Positions 1-15,552 of a stretch of 64,000 bases of DNA are shown here, piece by piece. The translations under genes were made by a program, and so were the position numbers. Position 1 is the first letter of the stretch; each line of letters begins with the position of its first letter. Location: NCBI GenBank assembly GCA_012295275.1, contig CM022665.1, forward strand, positions 29,618,457 to 29,682,456. The letters are read 5' to 3'. A model generated the notes under the pieces. It made no database searches. It had not been told where the DNA came from and worked only from the letters and a program-made list of their open reading frames with translations. The DNA comes from Chrysomallon squamiferum (lineage: Eukaryota; Mollusca; Gastropoda; Neomphalida; Peltospiridae).

Positions 1-47
1 TAAAATAATTAAAAAAAAGTTTTAAGAAATATATAAATTCAGCTCAC

Positions 48-115
48 TCAAGAACATTCCAATTTTTTTCTGCATGAAAAATGATCGGCCAGTACCGAGG
101 TCCCAACACTTTTAT
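48..115 (-). CDS. ANAPC1: ANAPC1 coding exon 45 (residues 1662-1684), last in window
   Basis: Encodes IKVLGPRYWPIIFHAEKNWN then VLE, matching human IKVKGPRYWELLIDLSKGTQ. Acceptor CAACAG; donor TTGA|GTGAGC, phase 2. The remaining exons and the stop codon are off the left edge. Confidence 0.93.
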
Positions 116-3100
116 CTGTTGATTAAACAAAGAGAAACCAACCAAGCAATTAGTCAAAGATTATAGCATATCCAAACCTCAAACAAATCACAAATATTCT
201 CTAGTAGAAATACTGTCATACTTATACAATTTGCTTTATGATATTTTTAAAATTATAAGTCTTGACTACAGATAAATACTGTACCAAAATTACTAACTTC
301 CAAAATAAAACAATCTTTTAAAATGAATATATTAAGAAATAAAACCACTGAGAATCAAATCAAAGCAACACCAACCTCTTCTAAAAGATCCAATTCAGGA
401 AGAATACAAGGGGCAATTGTCTTAAAACTGACATTGCTATAATTGATAGTATTCTGAAAATAATAATTGTCTGAATTACAGAAAATAGAAAAAAAAATTC
501 AAAATAAAAATATTACAACTTAATGCCATTGTAAAGTGTTAGTGGCAGTGGTAAATAATAAAATAAGACTAAATAATAACTAAAATTTGAAAATTATTAA
601 AAACATTAGTCACGCTGACAAACACAAAATGTTTATGTAACAAAATACAGTGGATGAAGCAAATGTTAACAAATTGCATTTTAACAAAACCTTGTAATTA
701 TTTCATATATTAAAAATGAATGATAACAAAATATAATTTAAAAAAAAGCAAATTTACAGAACAACACTCAACAACAACACTGATTATTTTCTGTTTCAAT
801 TTGCAATTTTTTCTTTTAACATGATGCAATATAAATGTGTTCTAGGTCTGAATATAGAAATAAAACCAACTTTGAACTTGATTTCCAGAGGAACATAGCA
901 AGGTTTTCCTGAGTCAACATCTCTTGGTAAAACCACTCTTGGCTCAGCTGCTAGGACATACAAGTGTCTGAATGCTTGCAGATGGTATCTAAAAACATCA
1001 CATTTGTTTTTTAAATATATTTAAAAAAAAAAACACACACACACATTCACATACCCTAGGTCTACTATAAACAAGTCTGCATGGTAAATCTCAACCAATG
1101 TATTCCTTTATTCTGCATGCATTTAAAAGTAAACTATCAAACACAGGCATTGGTCTTTATTTCTTGTCCACAGTGGAGTGCAATCACTTATTTAGTTTTA
1201 CTTAAACAATTAACTTTTTCAGATGATTTTCCTTGATGGAATTTAAAAAGGTTAATTTACATACTTCCCTAAAAATCTACATAAGTTATTGGACATTTTA
1301 GAACAAACACCATGGTGAAAATAATCTTTTGAAGAAAGAAAAAAGAAGCTATTTTGGTATAACTGTATCACACCTGTTGTCACTGCTCATAGTGGGATAC
1401 TTTGGGAAAAAGGCACAAATCAATACAGATATGGATTCTGGTTTAGTGTTCAGAGTATACCTTAAATAAAAAATAAATAAAAAAAGATAAAAGAAAAACA
1501 AAATCATTAGTATTGTGTATTAGATGAAATCTACCGAAGTTACTGAAATTAGAAAAATATGGCTATAAAATAATAGTTGAAAAGGATGTTATATTTGTCA
1601 ATACCCCACCCATAAAACGAATAACAGTTCCTTATAGTTGTCTCTTACAAATACTTATAATTATTTGTTGTATTTTAATAATCTAAGCAGCATTCGTTAC
1701 AGAAACATGTCTGGTAAACAAAATCCTAATCTCAAGTTACTGAATTGTTAACTGGGTTCACTGAATATATTTTTATTAAACATTAGAAAAATGAAATACT
1801 ACTATTAAAAGGTGACTGATTATTAAGTTGTTTTCTTAATGTAGTAATACAAAATTATAGCATCATGTTATCATCATATTAATACAAATGAGATGAAATA
1901 TAGCAAATGTTTTCTTATTTGCATACTTACCGACCTCCTCCCAAGAACAACAATCCAGTTGCCATGGCAATTGCCATGTGAGATCCATATGTTACATAGG
2001 GATATTGTGGTCCTATTCTCTTGCGCAGCATTCTGCACATTCTGAGCACATCAAGATTACCTGATCCAGCCATTACCTTAACAATACAATCATTAAAAAT
2101 CAATCAATATATATTTTTGTATTAACTATTTATTTTATAAATCAAAAGAATGTGTGTTTTTGTAGTGTGATTATGACAAGGCAATTAATGCTGCTACCAA
2201 CACAAGCAATACATATTCTTTTTGATTAAAAGCAAATAATCTTTAACATGCCGCTTCCAAAGAAAAACCTGTAATAAGATTATGAATGAACTAAGAGTAC
2301 TAACCATATGACCCACCTATCTGGAATTTATTGCCGTAACCACTGAACATTTTTAATATATTTATCAAATTGAGAATTTTAAAATAAAAACAGTTTTTAA
2401 TAATAGTTTCTAATAAGAACATTTGTTTTGGTATTTTTTGCATCAAAGTTACAAAAGTACAGAATACAAATATGAGGTCAGTTATAATATAGAAGAAATA
2501 TAATAAATAAATAACAGGTTTGATAATAATTAATTTATTAATTTACCATGGCTACAGAGGTGAGAGTCACAATCACACAATTTTCTATTGTGTTTTTTCC
2601 TGTCTGTTCAGCAAGGCTTGGTGTGGAGAGAACTGAAAACAAATTCTTCAAACAATCCATCTGGGGAAACAAATACAAATAAAATAATTTCTTTTGTTGA
2701 GAAATATTTAGCATTTCAGAGCTTAAACCTACAAATTCAGTTATTTCTATCATTTATTTTACATTTTTTCTTTTCTAATATTACTTACAAAAAAAAAAAA
2801 AAAAAAAAATAATACATTTTTTTTTTAAAAATAGACCTCATAGAAACAAAATAATAATAATAAAAAAATGCAATAAAAATGTCATTCTAAAAGTCTTTAT
2901 TCAAATTATTCTAAATGGTTTAAAGCAAATGCTTATCATAAATTTTGAATATATTTTTCAATATTTAATTTTAATTTTATGTTAATGAATTAGGATAACA
3001 ATCTTCTTGTCTTTATCAGTTTTATTTTTACTTTTTCTAGTGTGATATAATGTTAAATGAGTATTTTAAATTCTGTAAGAATTACCAGAGTATTAAATGC

Positions 3101-6100
3101 TGCCTCATTTTCTGAACCAGCAAACTTCAGACCCATTGTCATACATGCTCCTGCCACTATGTTACAGTAGGCTTGACTTTAAGAACAATTCAAAAGAGGG
3201 AAGACAAGAATCTATTATTTAAATATAACTTTCATAAAAAAGAAGAAAATGACAGAGTTAAATACAAACTGATGAAAGAAGATTAATTTAACTTTGAAGA
3301 AGAAAACAGAACAAAAATTTATTATTCAATGATTGCAATCTAACTGAAGTATATTAAGTAATACCAGAATTATCTTCCTATCTGTATGTGTAAGCCAAAT
3401 AGAACTCTCAATAATAATAATAATAATAATAATAAAGAATAAAAAGAAAAAAAGAAAAAAAAAACCCACCAAATATATATAGATAGATAAAGGGATCTTA
3501 AGGTAGTTCTAAATACATTTACTGTTTATTTTAATTGACCATTAACCAAAAATATAAAATAAAAATTAAAAATTAAAAAAAAAGGAAAGAAAAAATAATT
3601 TCTTTTGTAATATTTATCAAACAAAATATATCCAGGTAAAATTTTATTATCTGTCTTGTCCTACACAGTTACTGAAATGATGACTAAATAAGAGTTAATC
3701 ACAGAAATGTTTTTACCTCATAGTTTCATAATCAATCACAGTATCATCATCATCCTCCAGATGTCCTTTGTTGAAAGCATATTTTTTCACAATCTACAAG
3801 AATTAAACAAATGTTTTTAAATTACTTCAACAGTTACAGATGTTCTTCAAATTTTGAGGAAAAAAAACAACAATTAGTTTTTAATAAAAGTTGATACTTC
3901 CCTGAGTAGTGTTTAAATGTGTGTGTGTGAGTGTGGCTGCATGTATATGTGTATATATTTATGTTTTTCTTATTACTTTAGCTCATTTATTGTGAAAAGT
4001 TATATTCTCATATTCTGATGTTTTCTGAAATCATAATGCTAATTCTTCTATTTTTTCTAGGCTCTGCAACAGATTAATTAACAGCTGGTTTATAAACACT
4101 GAAATACATAACAGAAACATATAATAATTTTTTTTTTCTTTCTCTTGTAAACATACATACAAGCTATGATGCAAACATATAAATGAATAGCAATTACCTC
4201 TGGAATATTACTGTCAATCCAAACTGAGCTGGGCATAACCGAATCCCAGAGCACCAAACCTCGACTTAGTGTCTAAAACAGAAACTCATTTATTAAACTA
4301 CAAATCAGTGAATTACAAGTTCCACTGTATCAATTTACTAATCCATCTTTGGTAATATTACAAAAAGTTCCATTTCCAAGTTATTGTTTTTTCAGCTGAC
4401 CAGTGCTAGCTAATAATATTGACAATAAAATGGTGTAATTACTGTGGAAAGTAAAATATTTAAACAAAAGTGAAACAGCTAAGTCGGTGATAATGTTTAA
4501 TATCATATGGAGGACATACTCGCAACAGGAGGAAATCTGGTCTGACATGTTCCAACATAAACTGGGTATCAGGAGCTCTAAGCCATTCTGCTACTGCCCT
4601 GAGAAAAAAATATTGAAAATATTTTAATTTAAATTAAATTATTAATATAAATTAATTGATATTTCAATAATACTTTTAAAAAAAAGTGCCTAAAAAATAC
4701 AAATAAATAGTGTTTTTTTTCCAGGAGCCATAAACAATTTATTAATGGTAGACAAAGTAATCTTTACAACAAATAATGTGAACAATCTGTATTTATTTTA
4801 AGACATAAAACATCAACCATACCCATTTCCAGTGCTGAAAAACATCATGCCTAATGCAAGTGTAGCTCCGGGTGCAGTAACATCAACATTGACACAGTTT
4901 CCCTCCTGTAAATAAAATAACATATATAATACTTTGAAAAACATAAGTGAAGCAATAGTTTCATAACAGATCTCAGTATGCCATAAGCTTGCTGAAATAT
5001 CACTTCTTCCCAACACAGCTTTTGGAGGAAAATCCATTTTTCACTAAAACTGTAAATACATACATACACAGATACAATTACTTACTGTATTTCTTTTTTC
5101 ATTTAAAAATAAGAAATTTATGGAGAAACATAATCATCTAAAAATATATGAGTGATCCAACTTGGTTACAAACCTTATTCAGGTAGCTTGGCGCTTTGCA
5201 TCTTTCTCGTACCAGGTTTGGCTTTTATGCAAAGAGAAATGAATTCATCAGTACAGAGAAGGAAGATACAAACTGCTTGATGTATGTTCACTCATGTTAA
5301 TTATTAACGTTCATGATTAATACTGAAATGCTCATATATAACATATTTGTAATCTTTTGTTTCAAATTTCAAATGTAACTTTCAGAATAAAAATAACCTG
5401 TTTGAAACACAATTTTATTTTACTTTTATTGTTCCTCAGTTCTTATATTCTTCTTTATCTGTTTGAAATTATTCATTTTCCAGATTAAATTCCAAAATTA
5501 CTTCCTACCTGAACATTTCAGTTATTTACTCATACGTTCCAAATCTGTGTTCTCAAAAACAGATTTTAATTACTAATTAATAAAACAAAGTTCACTGACC
5601 ACTGGTCTTCTGTGACCTCCCACCATAAAGTGACACAATGTGTCTGCCATACTGTGATCAGACAGGCCAATCACCTGCTTTCCTTTCTGAAAACAAATAG
5701 ATCCACAATGTAATTCTTTATTGATGTCTGTAACAGATGATAAATTAAGAAGACAATTTACATGATTTGTTTATCTGATTTATCCATTTAGCCTACAATA
5801 AGGTAATATGATGGCATTAAATTACAAAGCTGTGACAATTGCTGTACAGTTTCAATTTTTTCATATCTATTCATTTACTGCTGACATTCCATAAATTCGG
5901 AGCCAGGTAAATGTTAATAATAAAAAATTACATAATCATTATTAGTATTGTAGATATAAAATTAATTAAGTTAATTAATTTTATGTCTTCATAAAAAATT
6001 AAAACAACAACGTTAATAGTAATAAAAAAATTGTATTTTGTATGAAATTACCCCAAACATGATCAGTCCCAGAGCGAGACCAGCTGCGAGAGCATATGAT

Positions 6101-9100
6101 TCTCTGTCTGTACAGTTCTCCATTTCAGGACCTGGCAAACGACCTTGAAAAATAGATAATACAAATACAACTTAAGTATTAAAAATTCTAACTGTAAGTA
6201 AAATGCAACAACAAATGTAAAACTGAACATATTCCATCTGGTTAAAGAAATTTACCTCAGTTATTTTTGTTTTTTGTTTTTTAATTTTATTATTATTTTT
6301 CCCAATCCAATAATCCAAAAGTGTAACTGAAACATGGCAAACTTATTAAATTACAAAATTAAAAACTGACCTATTTCACCAAGCAATGTTTCAGCCATGT
6401 GTAAATGTCCTGTTCCATAGAAAACTAATCCAACACCAAGAATTGCAGCTGCCTGAGCATTGTGAGGTATGTTGAGTTCAGTCGAAGTAGGAGGCAGCAA
6501 CGCTGACACGTGTATACTCAGAACTCGAGTTAATGCCATGTCCATAGTACCTCGTCTACAACATCAAATATATTCTAATGTTAAGTGATAATCTTTCAGT
6601 TTTGATATATAGTATATCAATCCCTGCAACTGTCTGTAATTTCTAATTTTCCTTTGCAATTTCATCTTGTTATACACTACTTTTATTATTAAACAAATAT
6701 TTTAAATTATTCTGAGTTAGGAAAAAATTCCATGCAGAACTTACAATTTTGTTTTCCCAAAGCCAATATCAATTTATTTTTTAATTTTTTAATTTTTAAA
6801 AAAATTTTTTAGGTACTATGATAATAGAGTTACATATTATAATATAGATACTATAAATAAAATTTTCAATGAATATTTGATTTTTAATTATAAAAACAAA
6901 GGTAAATTAATTCAATATCAGTGAAAAGTAAAGTTTACTGGAAAGTTTAATAACTATAAATTCTGAAACTTGATATATAAAATATTACAAATGGAACTTA
7001 TGTTATAATCAAATTACTTACTTTGCAGCTGACAAACCCAACAGAATACCAATGGTAGTCATCTCATGACCCTATAATAATGATCACAAAAATAAATACT
7101 GCAATCTTGTTCATGTAAACATTAACTTCTAAATTCTGATTAACTTCTGCTAGATATTTGAGTTATTAATGTTCCAACCAGTGCTCAGTAAATGTATACA
7201 AATTTTAAATATTTACAGCAAAATGGATTTAAGTAAGACTTTCTTTTCACTAAAGTATAATTCATATTAACTTTATAAAAACATCAAGTACTTAAATTAC
7301 AAAGTGACTTTATTATAGAATATATAAAATAGAAGTTGGTTGACTTCTGCAGATATTTTCAGAAAAGTTTTAAACTTTCATTCAGTACAAATCAAGCATA
7401 TTCTATCTATTAATTATTCTCGCTGTTGAGCATAATGTGTGATGATGTAGAAACTAACTGACAGTGAAAACACAAACAAAACCCCCTGGCATATGTTAGC
7501 TTACTTTGCTAAGGTAGTCATGCACATTGAAGATAGTCAGTTTGGTTAAATGACCATTAAGTCCAAGGGCCATCAGAAATCCTGAGTATTCATTAACTGA
7601 AGCTGCTTCATTCAACTTTGGCTTGTTATACATGATCCATGTAGAATCAAACTGAAATAGTCAATCAACAGAGAACATTTTAAGGGAGATGCTGATAATA
7701 CGTAATACTGATGGAATCAAATCTAAAAATAAACATAATAAGACTAAAAGATTTGTTACAAATTTTAAAAATCTATGTAATTTTAAGCTGAAGTAACATT
7801 TTAAATGCCTGTAAATGTCAGTTTTTTTTACATCCATCTGAATCATTTAACACCTGAGATAATAAATTCAGATTTTAAATATATTATTTTCTATCAAGTA
7901 TATTTTATAAATTGTTTGTTTTGTTAAATATATTCTAAATAATTTTTAATTTTTAAAATTTTAGAACATTTTACATCTAAAAAGTGATTTTTATTGAGCA
8001 ACATTGTATTACCTGGGACGAGTTAGCTATTCTGAGTCCTGCAGCTACACCATTGTGAAAATGTGGCCATGATGCCATATTAGGAGCAACATCAATATGA
8101 CTTAAGTCAACTGCTGTATTTCTACAGTAAATGCAATATCTTATAACATTAATAATAACAACAACAATAATAACAACAATAATAACAACAATAACAATAA
8201 AGTTTTAATTAAATGCATGTATTTTGTTTTCTTGTGTAGTTTTTCATTTTCATTTTCTGGCCTGAAAAGTTTTCATATGATATAAGGTTGTGTAGGCTTA
8301 AAACAATTATTAAATTTAATTAACTTTTATAACTTATTTCTTACCTTGGTGGTGCTCGACCTGTGAGACACAGTCTGGGAGTTGGGAGTGGCTCAGTAGG
8401 AACAGGGTGAAAGGTGCACAGAGAAAACATTCCTCTGAAAAATAAATAAATAAAAAATAAAAAAATAATTTTTATGTTGACAGTTTTAGTAAAATAAAAC
8501 AGCAGAATAACACTCAACATTAAATACAAAAGAAATCATTTTATTACTCAGAAAGTTACCATTAGAACAATTTTAAATAAGTTATTTTCTTACCTTCCTG
8601 TGGACAGAGCCATTGTTCGAACACAGATGGAGAATAAATGTCTTTCTTGTTCTTCAATAAAATCATGATCACTAAAACAGAGTATATCATCTCAATAACA
8701 AATGCAGGAAAAGGAATTATATTTAATATCAGTATACAAATGCATATTATCAGTGATTATAAGAGTAACATTGTTTTGAAGCATATTAAAACAGTAATTA
8801 TATGAAATTTACTTTTGTAAGTTCAGAAATAAAGTATGCATTATCCTGAGGTTTACATTAGATTACTTAAAATAAATTAAAATGCTGTAATATCTTGGAT
8901 GTATGGCTAACCTGACTTCAGGTCGTTGTACAAGTGCAATCTTAGCAGGTTTTGCTGACTGAAGCAGACGTCTGACTTCCTGAACTCTTAAATCATCACT
9001 GAATCTCAACTTTAACAACTGATTAAAAAAATAAAAAAACATATGTATCAACAAATTAAAATGAAGCTCATGACTAAAGCTAAGAAGTAGTGAAATATTA

Positions 9101-12100
9101 AACAGTATATGAAGTCCAAACAATATTGGTGTTAACTTTTTCCTCACCCATTCTCAATTATAGTTGAGAAGAAACCTGTAAATATTGCTGTCAACATTCA
9201 GTGAAATTATGAATTTTGATGGGTTCCATTTGGCACTGGACAGAAAAAGTGAAACATAACTTTATCAAGCATGGTGAAAAATGTAAACAATGACAACTAT
9301 CATAAGCCTGATATTTTTTTACTTGGTTGAGGCATATAAGGTAGGGGTATAGCTAGGGTTATGGCTGTATGTGGAACAAAGTATTACCACAGATGAATTT
9401 CTGGTAACATTCGAAGCAGTATAGGAACAAAGTAGGTATGTATCTATCAAAAAAACAATAACAGCATGGAATGAAGGCATGAGTACTCACATGAGCCTGT
9501 AGTTTGTATTCTAGAAAAGAAGGCAATCATGTTGAAACTAATTTAGGCTATCATGTTGCAACAGAGAAGTTGTCTGCAGTCCATATTTATATTTACCTAC
9601 AATTTTTCCACTCATGTCAACTTATTTAAAGACTGGAAAGAACAGAACAATGGTTCATGCAAGATAGTGAAGGTAGGTCATGCTGCCCATCTTTAAAAAC
9701 CTGTTAACAAATGTAAAACAGGTACTCTGCATGAACTTTCCCCCACGTACAAACATAACAGAAATAAGCTTGTTGTTGGGTAGATGCCAAAATGCCCTGT
9801 GTAATATCTTGAAAGTGTTTAATAAGTATTTTGATTTCAATGACTGACACATTTATTCTACATATGAATGCAACACCACTGATCCAGTCATCTGTTGCAA
9901 TAGGTTGTTGAAAGTACACACAAACATAACAAAAGTTTATGTTACAGACCATGTTAGACAATGAATTTAGACTTACTGAACAACACTTCATAGCACTTGT
10001 AGATGGATCAAAACCAGATTGTTTTTGTTTGTACAAAATGACTCAACAAGAAATGCATGCACATAAAACAAAACATCTTACAGGAGCAATAAATATTATC
10101 CCAAAATACCACCTTGAGTGGCTGGTTACATGTATGAGATATTCCATAATAAAAAATATTATAAAACAAACTTTGAGTTGGTAATAAAGTTTATTATAAA
10201 ATACAAATTTATACAGCAAAATTAACTGGTGGTTCTCCAGTTTCTCCAAATTGATGAATATACATAAATAAAATCAGTTAAGCATTATAATAAAATTTTC
10301 TATAAATTTATTTCAAATATTTTGACAAATAAGACTTTCTACCAGGAATTGTAACATAAACCACTTGCTTTAGACCTGTTAAAAATATTAAAACAAAACT
10401 AAAATATATTAAATTTTTTTTATATTTACATCATCATCCATGTGTTCCATTCCATCCTCTTCTTCTCTGGGTTGTTTTTCTTGCATAGCTGTTGAATTTA
10501 TTACTGGAATTTTAGGTTTCTGTGATTCGTTAGATAACAACTGAGAAAGATCTTGACGACCAATCAAAGTATAAGCTTCTTCTGGCCAATCAGATGGTGG
10601 GTTACATCTGCAATGTAAGATGGCTTCTCTCAATGGTATGGCAATGCCTACTGGAATGCAGTCAAGATCTGAATCTGTAATACCTGCAGAAAATATTTCT
10701 TGTTTTAAAGTGTGTAAATTAATATTTAGATAGTAAAAATGAAAATAAAAAATGTAACAGTTTGCAAATAAAAATAGAGTGCAGTTATTTATAATATAAA
10801 AATAAACAAAATAGAAAGAACATTATAGTTTTGTGCACAAAATATTTTTAAAGAAAACTAGTTAATACTTTTGGAAGCATGCAGATATAAACTATTCTTT
10901 TGATAGTAATAGACGAATTCCTGGATAAATCTGTATATACTCACTGACAGTTAAATTCATTCACTTCTTACCAAATACAAACTTTTGTTTGGTACACATG
11001 TTTCGGATTATGATATTATCTAAGAACATACCCAGCTGAGTCATAGACAGGACTAGTCTTTCAGGTGTGTTCATAACTGGAGCAGTCTGGAGAAAGCTTA
11101 GTGATATGGAAGCATCTGCAGTAGGTGCTCTGTGACCTGCAGGAAATAATACAGTTCAACCTTCAAATGAAAACATCTATGTAAATAATAGTCAAAACTA
11201 GAAGCTGTGCCACAAACTTCAGCAGATAATATTATGTATGGCAGAAATAATTTTTGAAAAAGTCAAGAAAATGAAGGAAATCAAATGTTTTGAATTTGTA
11301 GTTAAACAATACTTACAGAGGAAAAGGTAAAACTTTGTGTGACAACATAATCCAACATATATACAATATGTAAAACTGATGTTTAGAACGTACCTGCCTT
11401 TTACAGTAATGACAAATTCAGCAGTAGAATTTCATGTAACAGAATAAATTGATAAAAAGTAAGGATTTAGTATTATTATTAAATATAGACATATTTTAAC
11501 CTGCAGGTGCAATTTTCTTCAGACATCTATCAACAGCAACCTCAGTAGGTAAATCTTGATTCAGTAAAATGGCATACAACTGAAATGATAACATGGTAGT
11601 GTTTTGTAATTATTTCAAATAGCAAAGAAATGTTATCTGTCAGAGATTGACAGCTTACAATAAAGTACCAGAAAACATATTATTAACCCCCCCAACCCAC
11701 ATTACACTTAGAATGCCTACAGATATTGTTGCTGTTAAATTTTAGAGTGGAATTTGAAAAATAAAAATCTGACTTCTTTGTTAAAAAAAATATCAAAAAT
11801 ACTATAAAAATATTTTAAAATTTGTTAAAAGAACAAACAAACAATTGCTATGCTTACAGAGACTATGTTGCTGATGTTTGTGCAGATTACAGGTATGTAA
11901 AGCAAGGGCTGCTGTTCCTGGCCATTCAGACTGTTGTAGATAAAGTGAAAAACACTGGGCACCTGGGACGGGAAGTACTGTGGATACTGCATCTTTTGAA
12001 GGTGATCTGTTATGCAAACAAAATCTAGTTTCTTATCACTGAAAGCTTTTCAACAAATCATTTAGCGAGAAAGAATTGCCTTATTCAGCATCAAATAAAA

Positions 12101-13608
12101 TCATTTTATTTTTGAGAAACTTACAATTAATAAAATACAAATCTTTTATATTTTACAAATGATTAAATACATACACAAATCTGTAAATGCTTATCTAAAA
12201 TGAATTTAAATAATTAAAAATTAAAAATATAATAGCAAAGTTAAACTAAACTTGTGAAAACATTATCTGTGTTTTATCATCATTTATACCTCTTATAAAC
12301 TAATTTAAAGAAAAATTTAATAAACAACTACCTTGAGAAATCTGGCTAAGGTCATCTTTTTGGTCAAACAGATGAGGAAAGTCACGAGTATAGTAATCCA
12401 TGTAGGAAGAGCACTTCAAGTCACTGATATAAATTTACATTCAAAATTAGTATTTTCATGAGAAACAGTATTAAAAAAACAAAATGTAAAATATTTAATT
12501 TTTAAAAAAAAACAAGAAAAAAAATATTTATCCTATCAAAATTATGATTTTTAGCTGTTATGGACAACAAATCTATTTAATAATAAAAAAAAAAACAAAA
12601 GAAATTTTTTTTTTTTAAAAAGTGATTATAGTTTGACAGAACTACCACTTTTAAAAACAATAAATTTAAATATAATGTTCTAATTTATAAAGATAACATA
12701 CCAGCTAATCTGAAACAAGAGAGGTGCCAACTCCTTTAGTTCATTTGTCAAAGTGATATTAAGTTTCATTTCCTGAAAGTAAATAATGGTTTTAGATTCA
12801 AGAGAAGTATTTTTAATGCAAGAAAGTAAGGAAAATATTTTAAAATATTCACAGACTTTAGAAACATCAATCATGTCTACTGAGTCAGAATTAGGAGGTA
12901 AAAGTATTAAATAAAAAAAATAAAAAAAATAACAGAGAATTTTGATTAAAAAATCAGACATGAAAATGAAGTAGGTCTTACGATCTAGTCATTTAAGAAG
13001 CAAAGTATCAACTTCAAGTGGAAATCAAACAAAAAAGATTAATAACAGACAAAAAAACTTATGGCTGATGCCATTTTACAAGTCATGAAATAGTTATAAA
13101 TATTCTGAGATCTTGATTACAAAGATGTAAAACTATACACTAAGGTTAAAAGTGTTTATATTCTCAAATGTTATTTATTTTGTGTTCAATTTTGAACAGC
13201 AGCATTTCAGTTGACACTCATACACACACACAGATATATAAAAATACAAAATGTGTATCGAATATGAACAAAAAATAAACAAGAAATCTATTTATGCTTG
13301 CACATTATATTTAAAAAATAAAAAAATATATACAAAAAACAAAACAAAAGTGAAATAAAATAAAATGGTAATTCATGCAGTTTGATGTTCTCCAGTTGCA
13401 GTGCCCAGGTGCTGTAAATAAATATATTTATGATCTCTACAGAGATATCAATCTTTAATGTCTGTGAATAGTGAACACAGAATTTTACTACAGTCGTTGC
13501 TAAATATTACTTTATTCAACATGGCTGACCGCAGCATCATGTTAGCAAGAATACTCTCACTGTATTTTGGTTTGTACTTACATTGTTGCTTTAGTTTTTC
13601 AACTTTCA

Positions 13609-13639
<31 letters not shown>

Positions 13640-15517
13640 GGAGGGTGGTTCTGGACTCAACATATAGCACCACATATCAATTTCGACAACAAAAAAAAAT
13701 TGCTAAGAGCTCCATTGATACAAAAATTAAATAAAGGAACCTGCAAAGGGACACAATCAGATATATCAATACGCCTGAGAAAACTCACCAGATGGACTAC
13801 TTTTGTAAAATTTGTAGTTGCCCTAGAGGAAATAAAGACCACACAAATGTTTGGGATGCAGTAATAAAATAAAGAACTTCCACTTACTTCGTACACCAAA
13901 TGAAGAGCTAACATAATGGCAGGGCAGTATGGAAACAATAGAGCTGAAGTGTTGATGAAACATGGTAGTGAGTAGCCTCTTCTGTCTGGAACAACCACAC
14001 AGGGTGTCAAGCCTAACACAGGCTCTCTGGTCTCACAGATAAAGAAATGGTGATTAGAACTGATAAGATAGTCCCAGTCCTGAAACAGATTTGTATTTCT
14101 AATCTTAATGATGAAATAATGAAAACACAAACAGGGCTACTAATAAAAAAAAAAAAATTAATAATTTTTTTTTTGGAGAAAATCCGAAAATTTGTAGTTT
14201 TGAATATGAAATAATGAAAATGAATATATAACAACATTCTAAAAAAAAAACCCATAAACATGAATAAAAATAAAATAAAAAATAAATAAATTTAAGAAGC
14301 CCTTCAAAAATAGCACTATTCATTAAATGAAAAGCTGAGTAAAATAAAAGGTTTTACATACGTCTTCACTGCCCTGATCCGAATGTCTTGGTTTTTTACT
14401 GGACATTACTGGTGACATTGATGTATCAGAATCATGCTGCAGTAAAATAATTAATTTACATTTTAAGTATCTTAAAAATTAAATCATTCATAAATGTAAA
14501 AATAATAACTAAAAAATAATAACTAAAAAATATTGCATTCCACATTTTGTTGTAATTGAAAAGCATTTATTTATGGTGCAGTAAATCAATAAAAACAACA
14601 GACTGGCTCTAAAATGTATACAAGCTTTGAATATTCAATTTTTACTTTTTTTTTAAGGCATGACTTCATTTTTATCAGGTTTTCACAGAAGTCACTGAAG
14701 TTGCTATGGCTCATAGCTGTATTACAGCCAATAAGTATTCAAAACTATGTTGATTTGAATCACTCAACAACTTTGCATATTTGGTGCTCAGTGAACTAAG
14801 CTCCTGCTCTTTGCATTTTTTAATTCTACTTGGCTGTGGCATTTCTAGTTCAAAGTTAAGACAACAGAGGTACTGTATTAACATAATACCAACCTTATTC
14901 CATGAAATATTGTGTGATAATACAAATATGTCTGCATTCATTCTACTGTCTCTTATTTTTGGACACTGTTCTGTTGGTGGAATTGTAAGCAAAACACTTT
15001 TTAAAAACACCAAGAAATATGTGGGTTTTTGGTTTCTATTCCACATTTCAGTAAATCATTGGTGTTTATGGGAAGGGCACTGAGACCATCCAAATTCTGA
15101 GGCAGCAAGGCAAGTTGAAGATAAAAATCAAAGCCTACGTGTCTTTTTATATTTTTCTTAAATAATATTCAATTATTTCTTTTCCACAAACAAACACACA
15201 TACATAAACCAACAAAATATATTATAAATGAAAATACAAGAAAATGTGGTATTTGTGTTCTCTTGAATACAATAACAATTCTGACCTTGCTTGTAAGAGA
15301 AAGTCGACTGATGTTGTAACCCATCAAAAAAAGAAGTGTTCGGTGAAACAGTTTCCATTCAGTCATCACTGCTAGTCCTCCAGGAGAGTTTCTGGCTGTA
15401 TACCACTTCCCTATGAACTGCAGAGCTGTATTCCTTGGTAACATGTGTTTCAGAGCATTCAGACAGAGAACAACTAACAAACAGAAAAAATGTCATGGGT
15501 AATATAAGCTAGAGGTT

Positions 15518-15552
<35 letters not shown>

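Noticed and set aside
9939-10184. 81-codon plus-strand frame inside an ANAPC1 intron
   Set aside because: No family resemblance, and the surrounding frames are broken; kept only as part of an unexplained intron segment.
13657-14130. 157-codon minus-strand frame extending past ANAPC1 exon 18
   Set aside because: The APC1 match ends at LHLVYE, exactly at a strong GTAAGT donor; the continuation is intron.
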